Shown here: positions 1 to 8,439 of the stretch, piece after piece
How the letters are laid out: every line of letters begins with the position of its first letter
Position numbering within the stretch: the stretch's first letter is position 1
Position numbers and translations under genes: made by a program
Assembly (NCBI GenBank): GCA_018062085.1
Contig: JAGOSY010000006.1
Span: 27,463 to 91,462, forward strand
DNA: 64,000 nt
DNA from: a bacterium
Lineage (GTDB): Bacteria > Cyanobacteriota > Vampirovibrionia > Obscuribacterales > Obscuribacteraceae
Direction: 5' to 3'
Notes under the pieces: model-generated
The model's input: the letters and a program-made list of their open reading frames with translations, nothing else
Told to the model about the DNA's origin: nothing
Database searches by the model: none

Positions 1-152
1 ACACTACTTTTAGCCACACTCTTGGCCGATACTAGACTTTGATTAGCTGCCGGCAAGCAATAAACCGGAGAACTCAAGCCGGTTAAAACAAAAGCAAAAA
101 AGATACTGACCTTCAAACTTAGTTTTTCTTCTCTAACAGAAATCATGCTTAC

Positions 153-1259
153 CTACTTTATTTGATTTGCACTACTTGCACTAATGTGGTTATCAATCCA
201 ACCAGCAACTTTGGTTATCACTTCATCGTTAAACTGATTCTCTTCAAAAATTAGGTGCTCAGCATTGGGAATTAACACAATCTCACGGTCTGGCGTCGAG
301 AGCTTATTATATAGCTCGACAGTACCTTCAGGCTTGACCAGCTTATCTTCGCACCCCTGCACAATCAGCACTGGCTTGGCTGTAATTAGTTTCGCGCTTT
401 TGTGATTTTGATTCATAAACATCTGAAACTGCATCAGCTCTTTTGGCGAAAGATCCATGCGAGCCACAGGATCTTTGCTCCAAGCTTCACGCAGTTCCGG
501 TTTCTGCGTTGCCTGCTCAATTACCGATTCACCAACATTGAATGGCTTATCTTTGTTTTTCAAATACTTAATAGCTACCTTCCAACTACTTCGGCCTTGC
601 TTGAAGCGATCTCCAGCAGGCACCGAAGAAATTAGACCATCAATTAATTCGGGATACATGGCTGTGACGCGTAAAGCTATTGCCCCCCCCATAGACTCAC
701 CGAGAAGAAAAACAGGCTTGTTAGGATTAGCCCGGCGAATCGCTATAAGACTGCGGCGAACATCGCTCAAGCAGCCATCAAAATCGCAGGTTTTATGTCC
801 CTTTGAGGCCATGAAATCACCGAAACCACGAACATCAATGGCGTAAGTAGCGATACCAAGCGCCTGCATGCGCTTGCCAAACGCCTCATAGGTATCTTTA
901 TGCAAACCGAGGCCATGGATACAAAGCAGAACAGCTCGAGTTGGCACATTGGCATCACTCCAGACGATGCAAGGGGCATTGGCCCGTTTTATTCCTCTAG
1001 CCTTATCAGCTGCGGCATACTCTGCCTTGCGGTCTTTTTTTACAACATCAGAAGCTGAGCCGCCCAGTTCAACGGCCGCAGCGCCAGTCAGAGTGGGAAG
1101 AAGAACAGCAAATGCTGCTAGTAAATTAACGAATAGGCTCATGGGAAGTGATTTTCGCACAAATCCAATGACAAACCAGCAAAAACGAAGTTGTATATAC
1201 CTCTTGCCAAAGTTTAGAAGAAAGTCAACTAAGAGTCTCTTAATAACGTAAAAGCACAA
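153..1259 (-). CDS. Alpha/beta hydrolase, lysophospholipase/monoacylglycerol lipase-like
   Basis: The protein has the alpha/beta-hydrolase core of the serine hydrolase_4 (S33, lysophospholipase) type: an oxyanion HGLGLH motif, the nucleophile elbow GESMGG with Ser about residue 189, a late Asp in QGCEDKLV and His in NAEHLIFEE. The family cleaves esters such as monoacylglycerols; the substrate here is unknown. The longest reading starts at 1259, but the Met at 1142 (MSLFVN) begins a clean hydrophobic signal or anchor segment, so 1142 is the more likely start and the enzyme probably acts outside the cytoplasm. A run of eight C (683-690) lies in the gene just before the nucleophile codon. It is transcribed away from the membrane protein that follows. 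Confidence 0.85.
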   Translation of the reverse strand: MCFYVIKRLLVDFLLNFGKRYIQLRFCWFVIGFVRKSLPMSLFVNLLAAFAVLLPTLTGAAAVELGGSASDVVKKDRKAEYAAADKARGIKRANAPCIVWSDANVPTRAVLLCIHGLGLHKDTYEAFGKRMQALGIATYAIDVRGFGDFMASKGHKTCDFDGCLSDVRRSLIAIRRANPNKPVFLLGESMGGAIALRVTAMYPELIDGLISSVPAGDRFKQGRSSWKVAIKYLKNKDKPFNVGESVIEQATQKPELREAWSKDPVARMDLSPKELMQFQMFMNQNHKSAKLITAKPVLIVQGCEDKLVKPEGTVELYNKLSTPDREIVLIPNAEHLIFEENQFNDEVITKVAGWIDNHISASSANQIK

Positions 1260-1355
1260 AAATAGAAGACACTTAGAGTGGAAACCCTTTGCCCGCCCAT
1301 TTCTATCCTATATTCTCGACATATACGTCTAGACCTTAACTCACAGTGAAGCATT

Positions 1356-2663
1356 CTGCACTCGGCTATTGAACACCCTGTATATTCAGAAACAGAGTCA
1401 GCCGCACTCCGCCTGGCTGCAATCGAACGCGACCACATTAGAAGTGCCCATGATTGGAAAGCCATTGTTCTAATTGCCTGCTTTGTCTTTACATCCACCC
1501 TTGCTGACCGCATCATCTCTCTCAACCTAGGAGCTACAACCGTTTTTCTTGGTCCTGGGGGTGAGAATCTGGGCCTCGGCGCTGCCTTTATTTTCTTGCC
1601 ACTGGTAGTTTTTGCTTTACCTCTCAGCCTGGCAGCTTCGTCTTTTTTCTCGAAAAAACTACTGCAATGGCTCAACTTCACTATTCTTGCGCGGGCGCTA
1701 ATTCCACTAACATCAACCCTAGTAGTGGCCAAAGATTTTTTTGCTGGCTCACAGCCTGCAGTAGGAATAACACTGTCGACAATATTTCTATTGGGACAGC
1801 TAACTCTAGCTGCTACCCTCGTTCAATTGCGAACCTCAGCGTCTAGACCATTGCCCTATTTGAGTTTTATTATCGCCGCCTTCTTTGCCGGTCAATGGGC
1901 TGCTTTTTATATCGCACCGCAGGTGATATCACAACCAATTAGCGACTTTAGCCTCGGCCTGCTGTCGCTATATGCAATAGCTATTGGCGCCTCTTATTAC
2001 GGCTGGAAGAGCTTAGCAAGATTCAAGGAAAGAGAAGATTCAGTTCGGCAAGTGATAGCCTCCGTAGAGCATCATTTTCCTAGTCAGGCCGCGGACATGC
2101 GCCCGTGGCAATTAGCTAGATTTTTGCTAGCTACAGTAGCCCTTTACTTGCCACTATTCGCTCCTATGTTCGTCAGTTTGCTTTTTGCAATCGAATGCAA
2201 TCAAGCTGGCACTTTTATGATCAGCAATCTCAGCGCCTCGCTGAGCTTAGCCTGTGCCGGTGGTGCATTACTCTCGATTTTAATCAGCCGCCTTGCGCGC
2301 AAACGGGTGATATTGCAAGTTGTAACCTTAGCTTCTTTGGCGCTCTACCTACTTGGGGCATGGTCGCATACTTGGTTTATTTGTTATGCCACCCTAACGG
2401 CAATGGCTACTATCGCCGGTTTAATTTTGCCTGATTGGTATCATCACCTGCTCACACACCTATCGCCTAAGCAGCTTCCGCACTTCCTCGCGACAAAAGA
2501 TACTATTTTAGTTCTGGTCTACGCACTTTGCAGTATGCCAATAGAACAGAATTTAGCGGTGGTATCAGGCCTCTATTTTCTAAAAGAATTAAACCTGCTA
2601 GGTGCCGGGCTTACAGCTGTAGCGATTTTGCTCGCACCTGTAGTTCTCAGATTTAGCAAATAA
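1356..2663 (+). CDS. Polytopic membrane protein, MFS transporter-like; start codon unclear
   Basis: A strongly hydrophobic protein with about 10-12 membrane segments, resembling a major-facilitator-type transporter; I cannot name a substrate. The first usual start codon in frame is TTG at 1596, but the frame is open back to 1350 and that upstream part encodes a hydrophilic N-terminus followed by a convincing first membrane helix (KAIVLIACFVF) and a loop with DRIISLNLGA. Including it gives about 435 residues, the normal MFS length. No ATG, GTG or TTG exists in frame there, only CTG (1356) and ATT (1353, 1368), so the start shown is provisional. The stop overlaps the next start by one base (TAATG), implying coupled translation with the RNA methyltransferase. 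Confidence 0.6.
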   Translation: MHSAIEHPVYSETESAALRLAAIERDHIRSAHDWKAIVLIACFVFTSTLADRIISLNLGATTVFLGPGGENLGLGAAFIFLPLVVFALPLSLAASSFFSKKLLQWLNFTILARALIPLTSTLVVAKDFFAGSQPAVGITLSTIFLLGQLTLAATLVQLRTSASRPLPYLSFIIAAFFAGQWAAFYIAPQVISQPISDFSLGLLSLYAIAIGASYYGWKSLARFKEREDSVRQVIASVEHHFPSQAADMRPWQLARFLLATVALYLPLFAPMFVSLLFAIECNQAGTFMISNLSASLSLACAGGALLSILISRLARKRVILQVVTLASLALYLLGAWSHTWFICYATLTAMATIAGLILPDWYHHLLTHLSPKQLPHFLATKDTILVLVYALCSMPIEQNLAVVSGLYFLKELNLLGAGLTAVAILLAPVVLRFSK

Positions 2664-3397
2664 TGAACAAGAACAACATCATTTTTATATTGGTGCGCCC
2701 AAATTTTCTCGGCAATATTGGCTCCACGGCAAGAGTAATGAAGAATTTTGGTTTTTCCCAACTACGCCTAGTTAATCCACCACGCAACTACCTCGACGCC
2801 GAAGCAAGAAAAATGGCAGTAGACGCTTTCGATGTACTTAAGCGCGCAAGAGTTGAAGATTCGCTCTCTAATGCCCTAAAAGATATAAATTTAGCCTACT
2901 CCACATCCGCTTGCCAACATCGCACAGAAGAGCCAGTGGCACTGGGACTGCTCGTAGAAAAAATTCACCAACTCGACTTAACCAATGAAAATAAGCTAGC
3001 TTTTGTCTTTGGTGATGAACGCGACGGCTTGACGAGAGAAGAAATCGCCCGCTGTCACGAACTCATTCTGGTTCCAACCGAACCAACATTTGCCAGTCTA
3101 AATTTAGCTCAGGCACTGGGGATAGTGGCTTACGAGCTTAGTCGCCTTTCTGGTTTGCAGAGCTGCCAGAGGTGCCCTTCTGAAATACTGCCATGTGGGG
3201 CTGAAGAAGATGAGCTGATGCAGCTCACTAGCGATCTTATGGACAAGGCCAACTTTTCGCGAAGGTATAACCGTGACCTGGTTGTACTTCAACTGCGCAA
3301 CGCCCTACAAAAGATGCAACCAAACAAAAGAGAGTTTGATCTGCTGCGAGGTTTTCTCTTACGCCTCAACGACACACTAAACAAGATCGAGCGATAA
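2663..3397 (+). CDS. trmJ: SPOUT RNA 2'-O-methyltransferase, TrmJ/TrmH group 1 family
   Basis: Recognised by the SPOUT (SpoU/TrmH) motifs: motif 1 RPNFLGNIGSTAR near the N-terminus, motif 2 VFGDERDGLTREE in the middle, and motif 3 SLNLAQALGIVAYEL, which together form the knotted S-adenosylmethionine site. The length (244 residues) and the C-terminal helical tail fit TrmJ, which methylates the 2'-hydroxyl of tRNA position 32 in the anticodon loop. Another group 1 RNA target is possible, so the exact substrate is inferred. The ATG shares a base with the stop of the upstream membrane protein. No strong terminator follows; the next gene starts about 185 bases on. Confidence 0.85.
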   Translation: MNKNNIIFILVRPNFLGNIGSTARVMKNFGFSQLRLVNPPRNYLDAEARKMAVDAFDVLKRARVEDSLSNALKDINLAYSTSACQHRTEEPVALGLLVEKIHQLDLTNENKLAFVFGDERDGLTREEIARCHELILVPTEPTFASLNLAQALGIVAYELSRLSGLQSCQRCPSEILPCGAEEDELMQLTSDLMDKANFSRRYNRDLVVLQLRNALQKMQPNKREFDLLRGFLLRLNDTLNKIER

Positions 3398-3583
3398 GAG
3401 ATGACAAATCGAGGATACATATATAAATTTGATTGAATTAAAAATGCTTTGGCTAGATCTACTTGCAACCCCGACAAATTTGGGCAGAAATAACTTTCAA
3501 ATATGAGTTATTATCTTCTCCGCAGTTACTAGATAGTATGAAATAGTCAAGGTAATTAAGGAAATTAAGGAAGTAAGATATTG

Positions 3584-4342
3584 ATGCGTCTTCGCAATGA
3601 CCAGGCTCGACAAGCGGTTCCAACATTAGTTTGCCTAATTGCTGTGGCCTTAAGCCTTCCACTTGGCTTGACGGGCTGTAGTGAACCTACTTCTTCAACC
3701 ACGTCGGGTAGCAGCAACAGTGATGGCAGTAATGGGGGGAAGTCAGACCCGGCTGCTCAAACAAAAAGTAGCGAAGAAATGTTCGTCACTGCGGCAGAAG
3801 AAAAGCGTTTTGTCACTGACTCGCCAGACCCCAAAGTCCCCTTCCCAGAAGCCGAATTCATAAAAGGGCGCAGACTTCTAGACCAGTCTAACGCTGCCGA
3901 AGCAGAAAAAGTCTTGATGAGTAAACTCGACGATGCCATCAAATCAGCAGCAGGTGAAACCAAACTTGGTCAGTACTGCGGTCGAATCACCACCGCTTTG
4001 CGCATGCAAGGCAAAGACAAAGAAGCGCTCAAGTATGCAATCTTGTCCGGTCACATTTTTTACAAACAACCAGCAGAGAAGCGCCCACTGCCACTTTGGT
4101 TCTTCTACCTACATCTGCACCAGGGCCTAGGGTATAAAAAACTACGGATGTTCCCAGAGGCCGAGAAACAGCTGCGTAAGGCCATCAACTTTGCCTCTAG
4201 CGCCCCTAGGGGACAGATAGACTGGAATTGGCACCGCTTGTGTCTAATCGAACTGATTGATACGCTAGGACATGAGAAGAAGACTAACGAAGCTAAAGTC
4301 GTCAAAGGCGAATTGAAAGCTCTCGAGGATAGCCACCGTTAG
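3584..4342 (+). CDS. TPR-containing lipoprotein
   Basis: The N-terminus is a lipoprotein signal: a basic start, a hydrophobic stretch and the lipobox LTGC (Cys about residue 32), so the mature protein should be lipidated and held at a membrane. A Ser/Gly/Asn-rich linker follows, then helical repeats with TPR character (residues about 85-250, e.g. FPEAEKQLRKAINFA). TPR domains scaffold protein-protein contacts; no catalytic motif is visible. A good ribosome site (AAGGAAG, 3567-3573) precedes TTG 3581 and ATG 3584; I chose ATG. That site lies within a 9-bp tandem repeat, ATTAAGGAA twice (3555-3572). It sits just before the first HTTM module. Confidence 0.75.
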   Translation: MRLRNDQARQAVPTLVCLIAVALSLPLGLTGCSEPTSSTTSGSSNSDGSNGGKSDPAAQTKSSEEMFVTAAEEKRFVTDSPDPKVPFPEAEFIKGRRLLDQSNAAEAEKVLMSKLDDAIKSAAGETKLGQYCGRITTALRMQGKDKEALKYAILSGHIFYKQPAEKRPLPLWFFYLHLHQGLGYKKLRMFPEAEKQLRKAINFASSAPRGQIDWNWHRLCLIELIDTLGHEKKTNEAKVVKGELKALEDSHR

Positions 4343-4388
4343 TCAAAAAGTAAATCTTGTGCAAACTAGTGCAGATTCAGTGTAGATT

Positions 4389-5003
4389 TTGGCGAATAAA
4401 CAACTTAAACCTGTTCGTAAGCAGTCAATTCTAAACGAGCTTCTTAGCCACGAAGAGTGGGCGCGCATCAGAAAGCCAATTATTTCGGCTTTCCTAATTT
4501 TGCATTGCACTCTCAACTATTGCTACCTATTCAATAATCATCCATATATAAACAACGTCAATCACTTTTTCTTTGGCTACTATGCCTTTATGGGTCTAGA
4601 GCAAGCCTGGAATGTCTTTTCACCAGCTCCTCGCAGCACCAATCCGCACCTAACAGCTGTAGTTACATATCAAGACGGCTCAAGCAAACTATGGACCTAC
4701 CCGCGCATGGAGCGGTTGGATTTTTTCACAAAGATTCCCAAAGAACGCTATCGCAAATTCTTTGATGACAATGCCGCCTGGAATATCCCGGTGGTCTGGC
4801 CTGATATCGCTCATTATGTTGCCCGCATCAGCTACTCTGACAAAGACAATCCACCCATTCTGGTGTCTCTAATTCGCTTTTCTTCTATGATTTTGCCTAT
4901 GGAAGAAGGCCTGAACAAGCCTAACTTGCCACAATCAGATGCGAAAGTGCTCGGCGTTTATCCCATAACAGCCCAAGACTTGGCCGGGGTAAAGCACAAA
5001 TGA
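4389..5003 (+). CDS. HTTM-partner protein, copy 1 (unnamed family)
   Basis: A ~204-residue protein with one or two N-terminal hydrophobic segments and a soluble remainder. It shares motifs with two other proteins in this window (13313-13984 and 14123-14740): W-x-V-F-S-P-x-x-R, D-G-S, Y-P-R-M-E-R-L and Y-x-A-R. The reading begins with TTG at 4389; no good ribosome site is visible. It overlaps the HTTM gene by four bases (ATGA), so the two are surely co-translated. The conserved pairing suggests a membrane partner or substrate-presenting subunit of the HTTM protein. I do not recognise a named family; the function is unknown. Confidence 0.75.
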   Translation: MANKQLKPVRKQSILNELLSHEEWARIRKPIISAFLILHCTLNYCYLFNNHPYINNVNHFFFGYYAFMGLEQAWNVFSPAPRSTNPHLTAVVTYQDGSSKLWTYPRMERLDFFTKIPKERYRKFFDDNAAWNIPVVWPDIAHYVARISYSDKDNPPILVSLIRFSSMILPMEEGLNKPNLPQSDAKVLGVYPITAQDLAGVKHK

Positions 5004-5932
5004 GCATAGAAACAATTTTGCAAGCCTGGGATAGGTTTTGGTTCTCCGAAGTGTCACCACTTTCGGTGGCAGTCTATAGAATTTTTCTCGGTTTTCTCTG
5101 CGCTGCTTTTGTCTTACTACTAATACCCGATCTCTTTGTCTGGTTTGGCTCGCAAGGCATGTGTTCGTTTCAAGCAGTGGCTGACTGGAACAACGGTCAT
5201 GCTGTTTTTCTCAATTTATTTTCTTTCTTCCCAGACAATGACCAATTTTTAGTGGTCTTTCACTTTTTCTTCTTTTTTGCCGCAGTAGCCCTGATGTTAG
5301 GTTTTCATGCACGAGTTGCAGCGACAATTTGCTATCTCTGCCTAACTAGCTATTACCACCGCAACCCTTTTATTTTTAACGCTGGAGATACTTATTTACG
5401 CGTATCAATGTTTTGGTTAATATTTTCAGCCTCAGGCAACGCTCTTGCCCTCACAGGTAAAAAGCAGCGCAGCAAGCCAGACGGAAATTTCAATAACTAC
5501 AAAAAAGTTAGCATTTGGCCTCTAAGGCTACTGCAAATACAACTAGCCACGGTCTATTGGCATACTTTTTTCTGCAAAATTGTCGGTGGCCCCTGGATAG
5601 ACGGCAGTGCCGTTTTCACGTCATCACGTATTGAAGACTTACAGCGACTACCACTGCCATTTGTCTTTGAACATGCCTGGACTATCAACTTTTTGTCATG
5701 GTCAACCCTCGGCATTGAAGGAGCCCTCTTTACCCTGATCTGGATTAAAGAGTTCCGCTACTGGGTAATTGCCATAGCTGTAATTTTCCATCTTACAATT
5801 GAATATCATATGAATATTCCGTTATTCGAATGGCTCATGATTGTTAGCTACGTTCTATTTATAGAACCAGAGCACTTGGCCTTCGCCCTAACTTGGATTC
5901 GAAAGAAATTGACCCCAAAAGCAATTTTGTAA
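5000..5932 (+). CDS. HTTM domain membrane protein (VKGC-like), copy 1
   Basis: Polytopic membrane protein of 310 residues of the HTTM superfamily, the membrane domain related to vitamin K-dependent gamma-carboxylase. Typical features are the N-terminal WDRFWFSEVSPLSVAVYR, the central NAGDTYLRVS, the YWHTFFCKIVGGPWIDGSAV block, and the C-terminal HLTIEYHMNIPLFEW. Only the membrane half is present; the large lumenal domain of animal carboxylases is missing, so carboxylase activity should not be assumed. It overlaps its partner protein by four bases. The TPR gene at 5935 converges on it with only two bases between the stops. Confidence 0.85.
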   Translation: MSIETILQAWDRFWFSEVSPLSVAVYRIFLGFLCAAFVLLLIPDLFVWFGSQGMCSFQAVADWNNGHAVFLNLFSFFPDNDQFLVVFHFFFFFAAVALMLGFHARVAATICYLCLTSYYHRNPFIFNAGDTYLRVSMFWLIFSASGNALALTGKKQRSKPDGNFNNYKKVSIWPLRLLQIQLATVYWHTFFCKIVGGPWIDGSAVFTSSRIEDLQRLPLPFVFEHAWTINFLSWSTLGIEGALFTLIWIKEFRYWVIAIAVIFHLTIEYHMNIPLFEWLMIVSYVLFIEPEHLAFALTWIRKKLTPKAIL

Positions 5933-5934
5933 GC

Positions 5935-6684
5935 CTAAACTCCATGCCTATCTTTAAGATCATTGACTAGTTCAACTAGATTAGCTTTAGTCAGCTCTTC
6001 TAGATGCCTATATTTAGCTCCATCAGCATCGTTGAGATGCTGGCGACTTTGAGCGGAGCACTTTTGAAATAGAGACTCTGCCAAGGCGAAATGTTTCTGG
6101 CGCTCTGCCTCTTCTTTTGAAGAATTGGCCCAAAGATAGTGCAGCACAGCCAGTTCATTGAGAAGAACTAGCTTCAAATATTGAACTTCGCTCTTATTCT
6201 CAATCTGCTTGGAGGCATCTGCTTGACCTAAAAGCTTGGCAATTTTATCGTAGCGATCTTGAGCAAATTGATAGTGACCACATTCACGTAAGCTCAGAGC
6301 AGCCAACTTATTAAGCATTACTCTTTCATTTAAGACATCTGGCCTAGCGCTAAGTGCCTTGTTACTATCTAAACGAGCGTCGGCATCATCGACAGTGTAG
6401 CGCGCACCATTAAAATCACCAGCAGCAAAAAGTACTTTGGCCAGACGAATACGAGCTGCGACGATGTCGTGGTCAGGGGCAGCCATTTCTTCTAATATGC
6501 GAATTTTATCTCGAAGGGCTCGCTCTTCTTTTTTAACTGTCTCTTCAAGCACAACTTTTCCGGCCCAACTGGAGCGCCAAGAATAGATGTAAAGCATAGC
6601 AAAGCACCAGGAAACAAGCGTTACTGATATCAGCCAGTAAAAAACAGTCACTTTTCGAATCTTTGTCTTCAACATATGTCTCAC
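5935..6684 (-). CDS. Membrane-anchored TPR-like protein
   Basis: A basic N-terminus and one hydrophobic segment (about residues 13-32) anchor a helical, repeat-rich domain of about 200 residues with degenerate TPR units (e.g. AAPDHDIVAARIRLAKVLFA). The likely topology is a single membrane pass with the helical domain outside. A second Met at residue 4 is an equally good start. It resembles the TPR protein at 16113, which follows the second HTTM gene, so a TPR protein appears to be a recurring neighbour of HTTM modules although here it is on the opposite strand. No enzymatic motif is visible. Confidence 0.7.
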   Translation of the reverse strand: MRHMLKTKIRKVTVFYWLISVTLVSWCFAMLYIYSWRSSWAGKVVLEETVKKEERALRDKIRILEEMAAPDHDIVAARIRLAKVLFAAGDFNGARYTVDDADARLDSNKALSARPDVLNERVMLNKLAALSLRECGHYQFAQDRYDKIAKLLGQADASKQIENKSEVQYLKLVLLNELAVLHYLWANSSKEEAERQKHFALAESLFQKCSAQSRQHLNDADGAKYRHLEELTKANLVELVNDLKDRHGV

Positions 6685-6829
6685 TAAACTGCTTACAATT
6701 TATATATTCACGGTAGGTACACTTACATATCAAGGTCAATCATATCTGACACTTAGCTAAAATCAGGGGCCCACAAGGCTTTTGCTAAAGTGCTAAAATC
6801 GCAACCGTTAAGTTTAATGGAGAAAGTTA

Positions 6830-7576
6830 ATGGCTCTGTCAAAAGCTGTGTCAATTGCAACGTCAGCTCTTGCGCTGTCAGCTGTATTGTCTTGCCTTAA
6901 TATCAACCAAGGTTGGGCCGCAGATGAAACACAATCAGATGACAAAGTTGCGGAGTCAGACAATAGCCAACCAGCGGCGAAGGCCGTTAACGAAAAGATT
7001 TTGCCACTAATCAATGATGCTTATAAAGAGATAGGCAGAGGCGAAGCGGCCAAAGCAGTCAAGACTTTGGTTAAGGCTCTGAATATTGATCCTAACTCAA
7101 TTACAGCAAGACGCTACTTAGCATTTGCCCTGGTGCAGTCGAAATCTTACGTTCCGGCCCTCACCCAAATGCAAAAATTGAACAAAATCACACCCATGAA
7201 TGCCTTCGACTGGTACGTCTTTGGCGAGGCCTATGCTGGCGCCGGAGCAACTGATCACTCTTTGAGCTGCTATGAGCAAGCACTATCTATTACTCCGGCT
7301 TACCACGCAGCTCGCGGTGGCTCGGTCAAAGCTTTAGTGAAAAAAGGCCTTTTTGCCCAAGCTCTTCAGCAAGCAGACAAAGGTGCTCCCTATGCCACAG
7401 ACAATGTTGTAAAGAAATACTACGCATCGCTTCGGCAAGGTGTTCTTGATGCAGAAACCTATCAAAAGGAATCTGCGCGCTTAGGTTCGGCTGAAGGAGT
7501 TACTCAAGAGCAGATGGACGAACAGGCAAGCAAGCCTGTTTTGATTAACCCAAGTATGAGCGAAGGAGATAACTAA
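6830..7576 (+). CDS. Exported TPR protein
   Basis: The protein starts with a signal peptide (hydrophobic residues about 6-25, probable cleavage near GWA-ADE), followed by an acidic linker and three to four TPR units, for example RGEAAKAVKTLVKALNIDPN and HSLSCYEQALSITPAYHAA. The mature protein should be periplasmic or surface-exposed and bind other proteins. A GGAG site lies just upstream of the ATG. It stands alone, about 250 bases before the Tad-like surface cluster, and may serve that cluster; this is inferred from position only. Confidence 0.8.
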   Translation: MALSKAVSIATSALALSAVLSCLNINQGWAADETQSDDKVAESDNSQPAAKAVNEKILPLINDAYKEIGRGEAAKAVKTLVKALNIDPNSITARRYLAFALVQSKSYVPALTQMQKLNKITPMNAFDWYVFGEAYAGAGATDHSLSCYEQALSITPAYHAARGGSVKALVKKGLFAQALQQADKGAPYATDNVVKKYYASLRQGVLDAETYQKESARLGSAEGVTQEQMDEQASKPVLINPSMSEGDN

Positions 7577-7681
7577 CTTTCTAGGCAGCTCGGAATGCTT
7601 GACAATTATGTGCAAATGCCAATTAACCAGCATCTCCAACAGTTGACAGGCGTTTTTTTGACGTGCTAAGTTAGAGGTAAG

Positions 7682-7709
7682 GTTAACTTAGGTTAACTGC
7701 GCTTAACCT
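7682..7709. promoter_or_regulatory. Three TTAAC direct repeats with 10-bp period
   Basis: The units GTTAACTT, GTTAACTG and CTTAACCT start at 7682, 7692 and 7702, about 115-140 bases before the TadE-like start codon. CTTAACCT matches the published cyanobacterial Pho-box unit, but the period here is 10 rather than 11 bases. A TTGACA hexamer lies upstream at 7643-7648 without a convincing -10 element. A short hairpin (CCCCGAG with CTCAGGGG) follows at about 7711-7733. The role as a response-regulator site is inferred. Confidence 0.4.
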
Positions 7710-7823
7710 GCCCCGAGCATTTTCCTCAGGGGTGATTTATTGGCTTACCACGGGCAGAAATAAAAGAGATATGAAAGTATTTCTCGGCAAATCTGAGCAT
7801 CAGCTAACGGACGGTAGATTTAT

Positions 7824-8405
7824 ATGGCCAAATTTGTGACGAAACGAAGAAAAAGCACCGGAGCAATGGCTGCAGAGTATGTAGCTACCATGTATGTACT
7901 GTTCTTGTTCATTTTCTTTCCAGTGTTAAATTTGGGAACCTGCGGCATGAGAGCCTTCTTTTTATGGTTCGCCTGCAACCAGGCAACGATGCTAGCCGCT
8001 AAAGCCAAGACTTTCAATACATTGGTCTATGTGCCAGAGCCCTCGGGCACTCCCTACCCTGGAGCCTACGCCACGGCCCGGGCCAGAGCCGCTCAAATTC
8101 GCAGTATGTTCCCTGGGGTAGACTGGACAACCAATGCTACTAACCCTGAAGTACGGATTATCAGAGCCGTCATTCCAGGTTCAGGAGCGCCGGCAGTAGC
8201 AGACGTAATCGGCCCAGCCACCCTCGGTCTAGGAAACATCCCCAACGTCGACGAATATGTCTGCACAATCAGAGTGACCATCAATGGTCAAGTTACCCCA
8301 CTTATTCCTGTTCCATGGTTTAACATTCAGGGTCTATCTAGTCCTATGTTCATGACCGTCAGTTCAGAAGCCCAATTTGAAAATCCACCCGGACTGCAGT
8401 TCTAG
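7824..8405 (+). CDS. TadE-like pilus/secretion protein
   Basis: A 193-residue protein with a short basic N-terminus, the sequence STGAMAAEYVATMYVLFLFIFF with an early Glu inside a membrane helix, and a soluble C-terminal region. This is the layout of TadE-type pseudopilins, which are cleaved and inserted in the envelope by the Tad (Flp pilus) system. No Tad motor or secretin gene is in the window. It is followed 35 bases later by the TadG-like protein, which fits a TadE-TadG transcription unit. The ribosome site is weak. The family call rests on architecture and context rather than strong sequence identity. Confidence 0.65.
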   Translation: MAKFVTKRRKSTGAMAAEYVATMYVLFLFIFFPVLNLGTCGMRAFFLWFACNQATMLAAKAKTFNTLVYVPEPSGTPYPGAYATARARAAQIRSMFPGVDWTTNATNPEVRIIRAVIPGSGAPAVADVIGPATLGLGNIPNVDEYVCTIRVTINGQVTPLIPVPWFNIQGLSSPMFMTVSSEAQFENPPGLQF

Positions 8406-8439
8406 AAGACAAAACAGTTAAATAGAGGTTGTAAACACA

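Noticed and set aside
63..84. AACCGG/CCGGTT hairpin downstream of the first gene as terminator
   Set aside because: Only 6 bp with a 10-base loop and no T run in the direction of transcription.
1229..1732. 167-codon minus frame over the MFS-like gene
   Set aside because: Overlaps the coding frame of a convincing membrane protein and has no recognisable features.
5000..5932. Annotating the HTTM proteins as vitamin K-dependent carboxylases
   Set aside because: Only the membrane part is present and no carboxylase lumenal domain or known Gla substrate is visible.
7643..7671. Sigma-70 promoter with TTGACA upstream of the TadE-like gene
   Set aside because: No acceptable -10 element at 16-18 bases; kept only as a note.
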